The notes beneath the pieces were generated by a model that was not told the DNA's origin, searched no databases, and saw only the letters and a program-made list of their open reading frames with translations. A DNA stretch of 64,000 bases, taken from Xestospongia muta (Eukaryota; Porifera; Demospongiae; Haplosclerida; Petrosiidae). Positions 35,904 through 47,529 of this stretch are shown here, piece by piece. The position numbers were made by a program, and so were the translations under genes. Location of the stretch: positions 3,653,497 through 3,717,496 of the forward strand of contig OY848921.1 in the NCBI GenBank assembly GCA_963693285.1, written 5' to 3'. The stretch's first letter is position 1. Each line of letters begins with the position of its first letter.

Positions 35904-36439
35904 TAATTTTTAGACACTACAGCATGTAAATCCAGTGGTGGAAATATTGGTCTCAGTGAAGTGGATTAGAATAGTAAGTGATACAGCCTTAGGTTAATTA
36001 TACTTTGAATTAATGGCTTGCTATTTTAGAAAGTACACTAGAACAGTCACCCAAAAATTCTCAAATTTCCACTATATGTATATGTAATGCATTTTATATT
36101 GCAGTATTTTTGAGTTAATTATCATTGTTACAGGGAGGAAGAGATGTACTAGAAATACTAGCAAGAGAAGTGAACAAGAGATTGGACTCAGTGAATATAA
36201 CAAGAATGTACTCATTGATAATGGTATCTGATATTATGATTATTGACTATAACACTTGATTAGTGGCTTGCCGTTTTAGAATGTACACTAGAGCAGTCAA
36301 AGACTGTTGAGAGCAAAGGCCACAAAGGTGACGTTGAGAGCAAAGTTAAAGTGAGTATGAGAACAATAATGAGAGTATTGGCCAATTTGAGAGCAAAGGT
36401 GAGAATGAGAGCAAACACGTTGAGAGCACGCTGCACTGA
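35904..36439 (+). other. Duplicated exon-like units and breakpoint sequence
   Basis: 35904-36304 copies 21548-21942, including the IGLSEYNKN unit. Homology then stops and a unique stretch with GAGAGCAAAGGT-type short repeats (36305-36439) leads into the inverted block. Confidence 0.6.
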
Positions 36440-36835
36440 CGAAGATGTGTCCGAATACTCATGTCCACACCTACTCAGATCTTTTGTTCTTTGGAGAAGC
36501 GAACTCCTTGCTGAAAGAAATGGTTTGATTATGCTGTTGTAGTTCAGTCATCAACCAATCCTAGCAGCCATAGCTTTTTCAGTTTGCTTGATCGCGAGAA
36601 GAGTTGTGCTGCTCGTACGAATTGACATTATTGTTGTCCGCCTACGCATGTGCCCGAAATATTTTTTTATAAACTTTGTTGCTCCGCACAGTAAAGATAA
36701 TAAATTATCAAAGGTATCAGAATAAACAAGTAAAGGATTGTACTTTATGGTAGCAGGATAAAGAAGTTCGTTCTTTCGCTCGTTTGTCTTGTAGGAGGCA
36801 GCCGAAAGTGATCCCCCCGATCTTGTGTAATTTAC
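36440..36835. repeat. Inverted counterpart of 22690-23055
   Basis: Reverse complement of the unit-1 block; 23056-24430 of unit 1, including the tandem-exon gene, is missing here. Confidence 0.85.
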
Positions 36836-36869
36836 TCTATGCTTGTACATTGTGCAAAGAGATTTATTT

Positions 36870-37672
36870 CTCAGTATATTTTTGCAATAGCTATATGACA
36901 GATTGGGGCACTCAAAGCTGGTGTCAGAAGTCAGCTTCGAACACTCCGTTAAGGTGGCGGTACGGTGACGTTAATAATATTCATAGCTAAACTTTTTTCT
37001 ATATAATTTCTATATCTTTTCTTGTTTTAATACCATTCTTTGACTACTACATTATATCAATAGTCTTCAACTTCGACAAAAAATTTAAAACAATTCCACG
37101 TATCAATCAAGAGTTACTGGAGTAACAGTATACAGAACAAAGGTACATTTTTCTAAAAACTTCTTATAGGTAGACATTAGAAATTTACCTTGCTAACAGT
37201 TATATGAGATCTATAATCCCATGAAAGCTTTTTTAACTACTGCTATACTTTCTGAGATACACTAATCAAAGTCAAATCTTTGACAGCCTTCTGAAAACCG
37301 ATCGCCATACTCGTACACATGTTGGGTAGGGTTGTTTGAGATTTCTTACCTGTACGTAGTATTAGAGCTGAGATAAATGTACATCTGTACAACAGTTTGT
37401 ACTTGCTCATTACTTTAGCTACAAAACCACTGGAATGTGAAGATGTATGTCATTATGTAGAAGGACATTTTTTATCCTTCTTTTAGGCATACTTAGATAT
37501 AGCGCGATTTCACATGGCTTAAAATGCAAACCAACCACAAATATGTGTTAATGAGTGTGTTATGAATTCATGAATATAGTATGAAGATCATTATAATAAA
37601 ATTATTTGGCTTCTGACTTCCACAGTAAAACCAGCGTGTCCGGTCATTGAGCCACACCTCTAATAGAATTTG
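36870..37672. other. Non-coding stretch with the empty hAT site
   Basis: Copy of 24430-25073 joined directly to 26050 on; the uninterrupted target lies near 37470-37480. Confidence 0.75.
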
Positions 37673-37749
37673 AATAAAATTTTCATACACTCAATATTCT
37701 TTTCAACATTCTCTACGTACTTGAATAATTCTTGCACTATATCTGTCAT
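37673..37749 (-). pseudogene. Stranded PRDM9-like first exon, unit 2
   Basis: Copy of the remnant at 26241-26317, ATG at 37749. Confidence 0.7.
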
Positions 37750-37911
37750 TTTGAAAACTTCAGACTAGATTGTAAACTAGACCACAATTTCTGTTAAAAA
37801 TACTAAACCCTCCCATTAAAAGTTCATTTGTTTTTATTAAAATAAAAATTTTTAATAACAATATATTCTTAATTAAAATATAGACAGTTTAATTATCATC
37901 TGTTAAATTGG

Positions 37912-40443
37912 TTAATCTCCAGTGTGTACTCCAAGATAAGTTTGGAGATTACTATTATCACTAAATCCTTTTTCATAATACTTACATTGGTAAGGTTTAT
38001 TACCAGTGTGTATATGAAGGTGTTTTTGAAGGTTACTGCTTTGATTAAATCTTTTTCCACAGTATTGACATTGGTAAGGTTTATCACCAGTGTGTATACG
38101 AACATGTGTTTGGAGAGAATTATTTCGAGTAAATCCTTTTCCACAGTATTGACATTGGTAAGGTTTATCACCAGTGTGTATACGAATATGAGTTTGGAGA
38201 TTACTATTATTACTAAATCCTTTTTCACAGTACTGACATTGGTAAGGCTTATCACCAGTGTGTATACGAAGGTGAACTTGGAGATTATGAATATGATGAA
38301 ATCCTTTTCCACAGTACTGACATTGGTGAGGTTTATCACCAGTGTGTATACGAACATGAGTTTGGAGATTACAATTATTACTAAATCCTTTTTCGCAGTA
38401 CTGACATTGGTAAGGTTTATTACCAGTGTGTATACGAAGATGAGTTTGGAGATTACTATTATTACTAAATCCTTTTCCACAGTACTGACATTGGTAAGGC
38501 CTATTACCAGTGTGTATACGAATGTGAATTTGGAGATGATGACTAAGACGAAATGTTTTTCCACAGTACTGACATTGGTGAGGTTTGTCACCAGTGTGTA
38601 TGCGAAGATGAGTTCGGAGATTAGAATTCTGACAAAATCTTTTTCCACAGAACTGACATTGGTAAGGTTTATTACCAGTGTGTATACGAAGATGTCTCCT
38701 CAGTGATGACTGACAAGAAAGTTTATTTCCACAATAATCACAAATGTTATCTTGATTTTTAAAGAGCAGTTTATCGTTGGAAATGAGCCTGTTTGCAAGT
38801 TTTTTTCCTTTTACATCAATTAGCTCATGTTTACGAATGTGGTCTTGTAACTGATATAATTCACAAAAGCTTTCTTGACATTTTTGACAAGTAAAACATT
38901 GAGGATTAGCAGCAAGACAATTAGGATTATGTCGAAGATGCAAATCAAAATTAGATTTAAAAACAAAACCACTTCCACAATTTTTGCAATTATAAAGTTG
39001 ATAATTGTCTAAAAAAAGATAATAAATTTTATTTCTGCCAAAACAATTATCCTACCTTCTTTAAAACTAGTTGTAATCCCAAGTTTCCTTGCATATTGTT
39101 CACCATACCATACATAGAGTTCATTACCAGGATAAATATGTTTGACTGAGCGATAATAGATGTTACCATGATACTGAAAAGCAACTAAATTCTGTTCATC
39201 TTCATTGCGAGCACAGTTAACAAATCGTAACCAATTACTTTGGTGATCTGATTGACCATCAATATAATATGACCCCTCTCCAAAACGCTTTATCTGAATT
39301 AGTTAAAATAATTAATACTTTTTATTATATTATTACAGTACCTCCCACATGTAGCTAGTATCATCTCCCTTAGTGAGCTCTTTTTTTAAGACTCTCCTTC
39401 CTTCATAAGGACCAAATCTAACTCCACGAGGTATATACTTTGTAGCAAAAACACCCAGACCAGCATTGGGTATCTTAGATGGTTTAACAGTTAATTCAGC
39501 TGGAACAAATAGAGTAGTGTATTGTAGAGATGCTTCATCATGACCACTAGAAGGATCTAGAGTCAGTAAGGGTCCATGAACAGGACAATCACCATGATGA
39601 ATTTCGGCACAGTCCTCACAAACTAGTAATAAAAGTTGTAGAAGCAAATATATTCATACGGAACTTACAGAGATATTCATCTTCATCAGATAATTCATCT
39701 TCTTTGTATTCTTTTTGGTGACTTATTCTCTTAGGATATCGTTTACTAACTGGGCACTGAGGTATATCACCACTAAATTAAGAAAACAACATCAGTAATA
39801 CCAAAACAATCCTACTTACACATCTTCAATATCAAAACCTTCAAAATTTTCATATTCTTCAATATTATCATCTCCAAATAACTCAAAAAACTTATTAGAC
39901 AACTTGTAATCAAGGCTCTCAAATGAAGGGTCCTTCCCATCTACATACTGGTAATATTTCTTTTCTTCTGGTTTTTGCTGGTTCAAGACTTTTGTAATAA
40001 CTTGATGATCCTAATATTGAGAGGGATAGCCCAACATTACAATTGCATCAAATACTTACCACATATTCTGCTGTATCACACAGAGGGTCTCTCACTGCAG
40101 TCTTAACTAAACATAAAAGAGTGATGTCTATATTTAATTTACAGGTTTATTACCTCTTGTAATATCGTTTCGTTTTCTCTTCATTACATAAGTCTCTAGA
40201 CTAGGTGTCCATTCATCTCCACTCTCACTGCTACTATTACTACAATTACTATATCGTCTTCTTCTCCTTTTTCTAACTCTACTCTTTTTTTGAGACTTAA
40301 CATCTAAACCTACACAATATTTATGACTGTTTAATTACCTTGTAATGGTATTTACCTAAAGTTTTCATGAGCTCAATATTCTTTTCAACATTCTCTAGTC
40401 TTCTCTTCTCATAGTCACATAATTCTTGCACAACATCTGCCAT
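37912..40443 (-). CDS. PRDM9-like: PRDM9-like PR/SET histone methyltransferase with C2H2 array, copy 2
   Basis: All eight exons lie exactly 11432 bases right of copy 1: 40356-40443, 40154-40309, 40060-40106, 39820-40010, 39669-39772, 39342-39622, 39056-39293 and 37912-39008. All are in phase and again give 733 residues. The zinc knuckle reads CEDCAEIHHGDC, closer to the vertebrate PRDM9 CEMC-type knuckle than copy 1. The SET region keeps GPYEG, IYYRS and VWYGEQY. Array contact residues (-1,2,3,6) differ from copy 1 in finger 1 (QSNT for QCNT), 5 (HHNV for HHHV), 7 (RNST for QNST) and 8 (QSNK for QSKR). Finger 0 has Leu for the structural Phe, and the last finger lacks a zinc Cys and a zinc His. 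Both copies could be active; expression is unknown. Confidence 0.9.
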
Positions 40444-40546
40444 TTTGAACTTCAGACTAGCTTGTAAACTAGACTACCGTTTCCGTTAAAATACTAGTTC
40501 CTCCCACTAAACGTTTATTGATTTTTATCAAAAAACATTAATTAAA

Positions 40547-41130
40547 TTTAATTAAATTTAGCACTAACTTTGGTAAGGTTTATTACCAGTGTGTATACGA
40601 AGATGAGTTTAGAGATTACCGCTTTCATTAAATCCTTTCCCACAGTATTGACATTTGTAAGATTTAACATCAATGTGTATACGAACATGAGTTTAGAGGC
40701 AATTGCTCTGATTAAATTCTTTCCCACAGTACTGACATTGGTAAGGTTTATTACCAGTGTGTGTACAAACATAAGTTAGGGAATTATCCTACCTTCTTCA
40801 AAATTACTTGTAATCCCAAGTTCTCTTGCATATTGTTCACCATACCATACATAGAGTTCATTAATAGGATAGATATGTTTGAATGAATGACAATAGATGT
40901 TAGTATGATACTGAAGAATAACTAAATTTTACTTATCTTCATTGGGAGTACAGTTAAAAAATTGCAACCAATTATTATGTGGATCTGATTTACCATCAAT
41001 ATAATATGACCCATCTCCAAAAGACTAAGTTAAAACCTAACTCCATGAGTATAAACGTGTAGCAAAAATACCCAGACCAGTGTTGGGTCTCTTAGATGGT
41101 TTAACAGTTAATTCAGCTGGAACAATATAG
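40547..41130 (-). pseudogene. Decayed PRDM9-like copy, unit 2
   Basis: Counterpart of 29117-29700 with the same two in-frame TAA codons in its fingers. A further TAA appears in the exon-7 piece near 40930 (KFSIL). Confidence 0.8.
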
Positions 41131-41689
41131 TTAACAGTCAGCAATTTATAAATAAAGCAAATAATTTTTATAATAATTATATTTAGCAAGATTTGTTACA
41201 TGGATAGGGTCAGTTAACTTCTTTTGATTTTCCAAAAGTCTTGAAGTACCAGTTACTAAAAGTCTTACTGCCACTTTGGCCTCCTACTTTTATTTTAATT
41301 CCAAGATTTGTCACTCAGAGATTGACAGTGAGTCAAACAAGAGTCTAGGAAAGCACCATTACTCTCAGATGTAATGATAGGATAAGCAGCTTGTTGAAAA
41401 TCCTATATAATTTTGTCACATGACTCATGATTAATTGTTATTAAACTTACATGAAAAAATTGTTCAACTTTTTCCATCTCCTCAGGAGTACAATATCATG
41501 GTATGCTTTTAGTTGGAGAGTATTGTGAAGTTGCCATGTGTCATGTTGAGAATTTAGTGTACAGTTTGTTTTATGCCTTATCTACTATAGTAACATGCAA
41601 GAACAGAATAAACAATGGCTTATAATTGAACTCAGATGTTACAAAGATAGAAAAATTGGTACTAGTCAGAAAAGGACTGGTACTAACCA
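41131..41689. other. Non-coding stretch, unit 2
   Basis: Copy of 29701-30257; nothing further seen. Confidence 0.5.
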
Positions 41690-41880
41690 TACTGACAAAG
41701 TGTATTTGACCAGTAATGTTTACAACATTAATAATATATCTATCAAACAACAAAAACCATGAAAACAACTAAAAAATTGATGCATTTATGTTAAAATAGT
41801 GCACTTATTTATAATTATACAGAAGACTCACCCAACATCAGCCATAGTTTTATATTTTGAAGATTTTAAAATGGCTTGTC
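41690..41880 (-). pseudogene. Hydrolase (Notum/PAE family) exon fragments, unit 2
   Basis: Copy of 30258-30450 (RYIINVVNITGQIH). Confidence 0.7.
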
Positions 41881-42002
41881 ATGACAATTATTGTTCTGCC
41901 TAAATTTCAGCTACAGTTAACCGAACTGTTTTACTTGTAGCATCTTTTTAGGATTGGTAAGACTTCCAAACTTTAGCTAGAAACAATTTACATCTACTTT
42001 AA

Positions 42003-42857
42003 TTGTCTAAGAAGCATCGCTATCACTGGGTACCAAAAACAGAAGCAGAATGGAAGTCTGTTGCTGATAATTTCAACACACAGTGGCAGTTTCCCCACTG
42101 CATAGGAGCAATGGATGGCAAGCATATCTTAATCCAACCCCGGCCAAACAGTGGATCTTACTACTTCAACTACAAACACAGCTTTAACATTGTGTTACTG
42201 GCAGTAGTGGATGCTGACTAAAAGTTTTGTACATTGACATTGGGTGCAATGGGCACATATCTGACGGTGGTGTTTTCAAGAATAGTACACTGTTTACTGC
42301 ACTAGAAAGTAACACTCTTAGCATCCCTTCTTCAGAACCAATACTATACCAGCAAAAACCCATTACATACATGCTAGTGGCTGATGATGCTTTCCCACTA
42401 AAAACATATATTCAGAAGCCATATGGTCAAGCTGGACTAACAACAAAAAATCGGATTTTCAACTATAGATTGAGCAGAGTGTGTCGAATTGTAGAAAATG
42501 CTTTTGGAATTTTGAGTAATTGATTTCGAGTGTTTATGACACCTATGAGGTTAGATCCCGAAAAAGTGGAAACAATTGTTTTAGCTTGTTGCTCTCTTCA
42601 TAATTTCCTTCGATCAAGGAACGAGGCACGTAATATATACATGCCAACTGGAAGTATCGATACAGAAGACCTTGAAACACACATAGTATCACCAGGCAAT
42701 TGGCGCCAGGACAAAGAGTCACTAGGATGGACCACAATTGACAAGCAGGGTAGTAATCACCACTCTACTGATGCTAAAGAAATATGAGACTACTTATGTG
42801 ACTATTTCAATTCTGATGAAGGAGCTGTACCATGGCAAGACAATATGATTTAAAGTA
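42003..42857 (+). pseudogene. PIF/Harbinger transposase, copy 2
   Basis: Same protein as at 30573 with the shared frame change near 42230. It keeps ISDGGVF and reads through where copy 1 has TGA (NYRLSRVCRIVENAF). It has its own stops at TAA 42219, TGA 42521 and TGA 42785. The two copies therefore decayed independently after the duplication. Confidence 0.88.
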
Positions 42858-42879
42858 TGTATATGTATAAAACATTACT

Positions 42880-43365
42880 TGTAAGTTCGATCGACTTCTC
42901 TTTGCAGTTATGTAGTCATCGAGAAACTTAAGTCTCCCAAAATACACCCATTTGGATGCATACACATCATCTGCACCATCTACAGATTTTGTTTTTTTTG
43001 TTTTTTGTTTTTCACGGGTGTACTGTGTACGTAGTCCTCTCAACTTCTTGTCAATCTCCTTCACTATTGTTGTGTATTCATAAATAAATTATGTTGTTAT
43101 GGAGAGTTTGATTGCCATATAGATATATTTACATGTGTATAAATGCATGGAATGGGTGCTAATCCAAATGAACAGTTTTAATAAAAATCTAGCTATACTA
43201 ACTATACTTTTCTTACCTTCTAATCCTATCACTTCAGATATTCCAGAGAGTGCCTTGGCTCTTAGGTCTCTGTTAAAATAGTCCTTGTGTTTTGTGTTGT
43301 AGAGACAAGGCTTTTCTTCATATAAATCGATCAATTCAGAGGTTTTCTCAAAGGTCCATGTGCAA
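42880..43365 (-). pseudogene. MADF/Myb-like Harbinger partner, copy 2
   Basis: Exon 1 (about 43224-43360) LIDLYEEKPCLYNTKHKDYF; exon 2 (about 42890-43064) stays open: EIDKKLRGLRTQYTREKQ then SKWVYFGRLKFLDDYI. The partner is better preserved here than in unit 1, though the nearby transposase is dead. Confidence 0.75.
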
Positions 43366-43599
43366 CCAGCTATGATTCTAAATAAATGGCACCTGACTTT
43401 AATGAAATTCCTTCACGCCTCTCTTGGAGACCTTTGATGTGGCTATTCAACATGTTGCATGGAATAGACAACCTCTCTATTCCACGCAACTCTTTGCAAC
43501 ATGTTGCGTGCAACATTTATTTTTGTATTTAATATTATTATATGCAATGAGAGGATATAACAACACTAATCAGAGGTAAGAAAGAAATATTATACACTT

Positions 43600-45745
43600 T
43601 AAAATCATTTTGTTTCTTTGATTTTCCAAAAATGACATATATAATTAGCTGGTATAGTAGTTAGTTGTGGTTGTGTGCAATAGAGATGTAACCATACTGT
43701 GCATCTGTCACATTGTATCCATTCAATAGCATCAACTGTAGTTGTGTCATCTTTCAAACAGCCACCACAGAATTTTACGTCAGCACCCTCAAGGTCTTTT
43801 CAATTTTATTTATTTCTTTAACAGTGGGTCTTGACAGAGTTGGAGTAGAACTGTACCTTTTCTTTTTTGTAGGGAAAAAATTTTGATGTTCACAGTTTTG
43901 ATTTGGTGACACCTTTTGCTTGACAGGTAGCTTTTTTCAGTGCTTTGTTTGTTTATAGCAGTTATTACAGAGATAACAGACTGAACATGTCTGTTAGCAG
44001 TATGAATAGCATCGTTATTTTGACAGCAACTAGTGCTTCAAGTTTTTGAAGTTTCTTTAATAAGGTTGTTTTAGTTTGTGTCAAAGATGTGTCAGGTTAC
44101 TTGTCAGATAACAGGCTGGTAAAGTAAGAGTAAGTATCAGCTAACAGAGTAGGATTTTCTGAAATACTATTTGTATCCTTTTGCATATAATTTATATGTA
44201 CAAAGTGAACATGTTTACATAATGTTGCGTGTAAGATAGAATCTAAGCAAGTACAAGTGTAGTTATGGGGACAAATTTGACAGTCTGTACATTGAAGCCT
44301 ACATCCACAGTTTTCTTGAGCTTTCTCGACCACATAATTTGTATCAGGAGATGATTATGATTGTACTTTCCATTTTGTATTTTCAATTTGTGTAGCAGAA
44401 GACAATTTTAACAATAGAGCTTTCTTGTAGCGTTTGTTTACCTCGCATATTCTATGTGAATTTTTTCCCCATTTCTAACTTACGAAAACGTTTAAATGCT
44501 TTATCTCTGGCTACTCTCATTAATGTAATAAGTAAACTGTCAATTCTTCTATTTTGTTTGTGGTTTAAGTACAATATTTTTAGGACTCTATGAAATGATT
44601 CAAGGTACATGTTAGTGTTGATTGTTGTTTGAGTACGGTAACACGCTGCCCATTGTGGTAACCGTGAGCAATAATTTGTAGTAAAGTAGGCAAAAAAACG
44701 AGCATGCTCTGTTTGTAGGTGTGTGAGAAAAGCTTGCAATGTAACTCTAAATTTAGCTTCATCTCTTTCGTTAAGTAAAATGCTAAGTTGATGGTATATT
44801 TTATATGATCTTTGTCTCTCACAGTTTCTACTATTGCTTTTCTCCATGTTCTGTATATGTGCCAAGCACAAAGGATTTTGTTAGTATTGATATAAGCAGA
44901 GCACTGAGATCCTATCTTTGCTGTTCCTTGTGTTTTTAATTGATGTTTTCCAGGTCCCTCAGATTTGCATGTGCTTGCCCTGTTACAATAATAGTAAAAC
45001 ACCTTCATTCCATTGGAGGAGACCTGTGGTGCACACTTAAGAACAAATAAGGAACGTGTAGTTGTTTCAAACTCTTCCTCCCATTCATAAAATTCTTCTA
45101 ATGTATTGAAACTTATTTCCTTTTCTTCTATAGACATCTGATGGTTTGATTGAAGATGTAGGAGTAAGTTTTTGAAGACTTGCCACTCTTTAGTAAAAGA
45201 CATGAATTAAAAGGTAATAAACACATGTACACAAACCTGCTATTACATATAGTACATGTAACCAGACCACTTTCCACATCATTATGTGCACTCCTCATGT
45301 GTTTTGAGAGACCACTTCGAAATGAATAACCCTGTCCACAAATTGAACATGTATGTTTTTCACCAGTTGACTTAGATAGATTTGTTGGAAGTTTTGTAAC
45401 TGTTACCAAATCAGTGAACAATGATATGTGTACTTTACATTCAGTATTACCTGCACACTTTGTGTAAACTCGTGTATCACTTTTTGTCTTAATAGAGGTA
45501 GCATGAAATAATACTGACTTTTTCAGAAAGTCATTGTAGAAGTCATCAGATTTCGTTGTTTTATTCTTCTTTTTCAAAGAAAGAGAGGTTTTAGATGTTA
45601 ACGCTGGCTTAGCAACCCCAGGTTTACTAATTAGTGGATTGTGTAGGCATTGTCTATTATAATATTTCACCATTCCCACAAGTTTGTAAATGGCACTGCC
45701 AACTTTTAATGTAGTTTTCTGTATGTGATACAAATAAACACACAT
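43600..45745 (-). pseudogene. Mutator-like transposase with C2H2, FAR1-like, SWIM and PHD parts; core deleted
   Basis: N-terminal segment (45210-45745): C2H2 finger KHTCSICGQGYSFRSGLSKH; a second finger is split by a short intron (TCTICNSR joined to EWQVFKNLLLHLQSNHQ near 45180). Next is a FAR1/FLYWCH-like DNA-binding part (YEWEEEFETTTRSLFV, FYYYCNRASTCKS, GSQCSAYIN, about 44890-45130). It runs directly into CAWHIYRTWRKAI, which normally follows the MULE catalytic domain, so that domain appears deleted. Then come MYLESFHRVLKILYLN, the SWIM finger (44200-44330) and the PHD finger (about 43620-43790). Such proteins cut and paste Mutator-like elements; this one cannot. Confidence 0.75.
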
Positions 45746-45799
45746 ACAGTGTTAACAAATAAGATGTATATCTTTTCTTGTACAGCTACATACATCTTG

Positions 45800-46911
45800 T
45801 CTAACATTTTATACCTGTACAACTGGGCACTCAGTTAAGTATAGATACAATATGTTTGACTAACAATGTTGAAGTCTTTGTTATGTGAATACATAAAAGG
45901 TTGGCATGTTTTGTTATATCAATAGTCTGAACAGATTCACCACAGCTTCCACACCTAAATTTATATTATATTAAACTTAGGGACAAATCTGTGACTGATC
46001 TTGTCAAACAACAGGATTATATGTACATATCCTTCACAAATGTAGTCTATAATATTGTCCGAATTATCTAACTCATTAAAAATCAAGTCCTGAAGGTGGA
46101 TTTTCTTGTTACCCTGTTCAACATAATATTGAGCACTATTATTAATATAATTACTAACGTGTATTTTCAATACAAGCACACTACTAGTCTGTGTGTTACT
46201 GTTGCTGTTATTACATTTGTTACATGTCACTGTGATAAAAAGAGTCAGATAGGTGATAAAAATATTACTGAATTGTAACCTGTTTCCATCCAGTCATTAA
46301 AAAAATTGTTCTACTAATTGTTTTGTCCTGTAGTCGATAATAAATATTTTAAAATGTAATACAAGGCCTTACCTTGTATTAAATAGTTCAGTTAAATTAT
46401 TGACTAGTTGGATGTAATACTCATGAGCATCTTCGTATCTACCAGGAACAAATGATTCATTCATATCTGTTTGCAAAAATAAGCTCTTATATTTATTGTA
46501 TTTTTTCTCTTTTGCTTGATAGAGTTTGAACAAGAGATTCTGATGGAAGTGTTGTTGTACCACTGGTATACCTGTACATGCTGTATAGGTTTAGTAATAC
46601 CTTCGGTAAACATACTCCTGTGTGACAGGATAACTTTGTATTAATTTGAGTTTTTTAATTTTAAATACAATATATACTATACCTGATTTTGTACATTCAC
46701 AACATGCATGTTTGCTAGTTGATCGCAGGAATTCTAAAAAAGTATGGTGATTTAGCAGACACTTGAGAACACTACTAGCATAGCAATTGCTAGCTGTGTT
46801 GGTGATACCAGGAGGCTGTAATGCTATGTAAAACAGCATGGCTATAACTTTATTCCCGGGAGTAAACGTGCATATTTTGTTTTTGCGCATGCGTGGGCCA
46901 GTATTGGACAA
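45800..46911 (-). pseudogene. Ubiquitin-specific-protease-like gene carried by the element
   Basis: Minus strand: ORF from ATG 46911 with GITNTASNCYASSVLKCLLN, the USP Cys-box pattern (N-x-x-x-x-C-Y). Then 46369-46563 has FVPGRYEDAHEYYIQLV, like the P-G-x-x-E-D-A-H-E-F motif. Then 45961-46230 shows a CNKCNNS zinc-finger half and a beta-rich part, and about 45830-45957 the other half (RCGSCGESVQTIDIT, NLLCIHI). The C-terminal His box was not found, and a stop follows near 45840. It is split by introns or frame changes. USPs remove ubiquitin. Its place between the terminal repeats suggests capture or a normal second gene of this element. Confidence 0.65.
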
Positions 46912-46959
46912 AAGGGTTAAAAATTGAAGGATGACCTTCTCCGGCTAATGGCACTCTTC

Positions 46960-47480
46960 TTCCACTTTATCTGCCATTTTCAAAACTTCAATATCAAATC
47001 CTTCAAAGTGTTCATATTCTTCAATATTATCATCTCAAAATAACTCGAAGACTCATTAGACAACTTGAAATCAATGCTCTTAAATAAAGGCTCCCTCCCT
47101 CTACAGGTTGGTCATATTTCTTCTGTTCTGATTTTTGCTGCTTCAAGATTCTCATAACTTGATGATCCTAACATTGAGAGTGATAGTCCAACATTACATT
47201 TGCATCAAATACTTACCACATATTCTGCTGCATCAAACAGAGGGATTCTCACTGCAGTCTCAACTACTGGAACTAAACATAAAAATATGACATCTACATT
47301 TAATGTATAAGTTAATTACCTCTCGTGATATAACTTGGTTTTCTCTTCATCACACAAGTCTCAAGAGCAGGTACCCTCTATCACTGCTACTATTACTACA
47401 ATTACTATACTGTCTCCTTTTCCTAATTATACTCTTGTTTTGAGACTTAACATCTTAACAATATTTATGACTGTTTATTT
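46960..47480 (-). pseudogene. PRDM9-like exon fragments (1, 4, 3, 2)
   Basis: Minus strand: an exon-2 piece (about 47325-47460), exon 3 (TAVRIPLFDAAEYV near 47220-47265), exon 4 (about 46985-47180, with an in-frame change near 47035) and, adjoining, an exon-1 start region. No SET or finger exon. Lies directly outside the right end of the Mutator-like element. Confidence 0.75.
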
Positions 47481-47529
47481 AGCATGCCATAATATTTTAC
47501 CTAAACTTTTCATAGAATGTTCGTTACAT

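Larger units (their letters stand above)
43520..46952 (-). mobile_element. Right part of the Mutator-like element, ending in its terminal repeat
   Basis: It holds the PHD and SWIM regions again, the transposase remainder and a USP-like gene, all minus strand. It ends at 46952 with the inverse of the left terminus (33087). The left terminus is lost in unit 2 with a deletion matching 32093-33247. The element sits in PRDM9-like exon sequence: the left flank at 33080 is exon 1, and the right flank at 46960-46985 begins with the same exon's start region (TCTGCCATTTT). Confidence 0.75.

Noticed and set aside
33087..46952. Target-site duplication of the Mutator-like element
   Set aside because: Flanks (TTCTTTCACGATA left, ACTCTTCTTCCAC right) do not give a convincing 9-base direct repeat.
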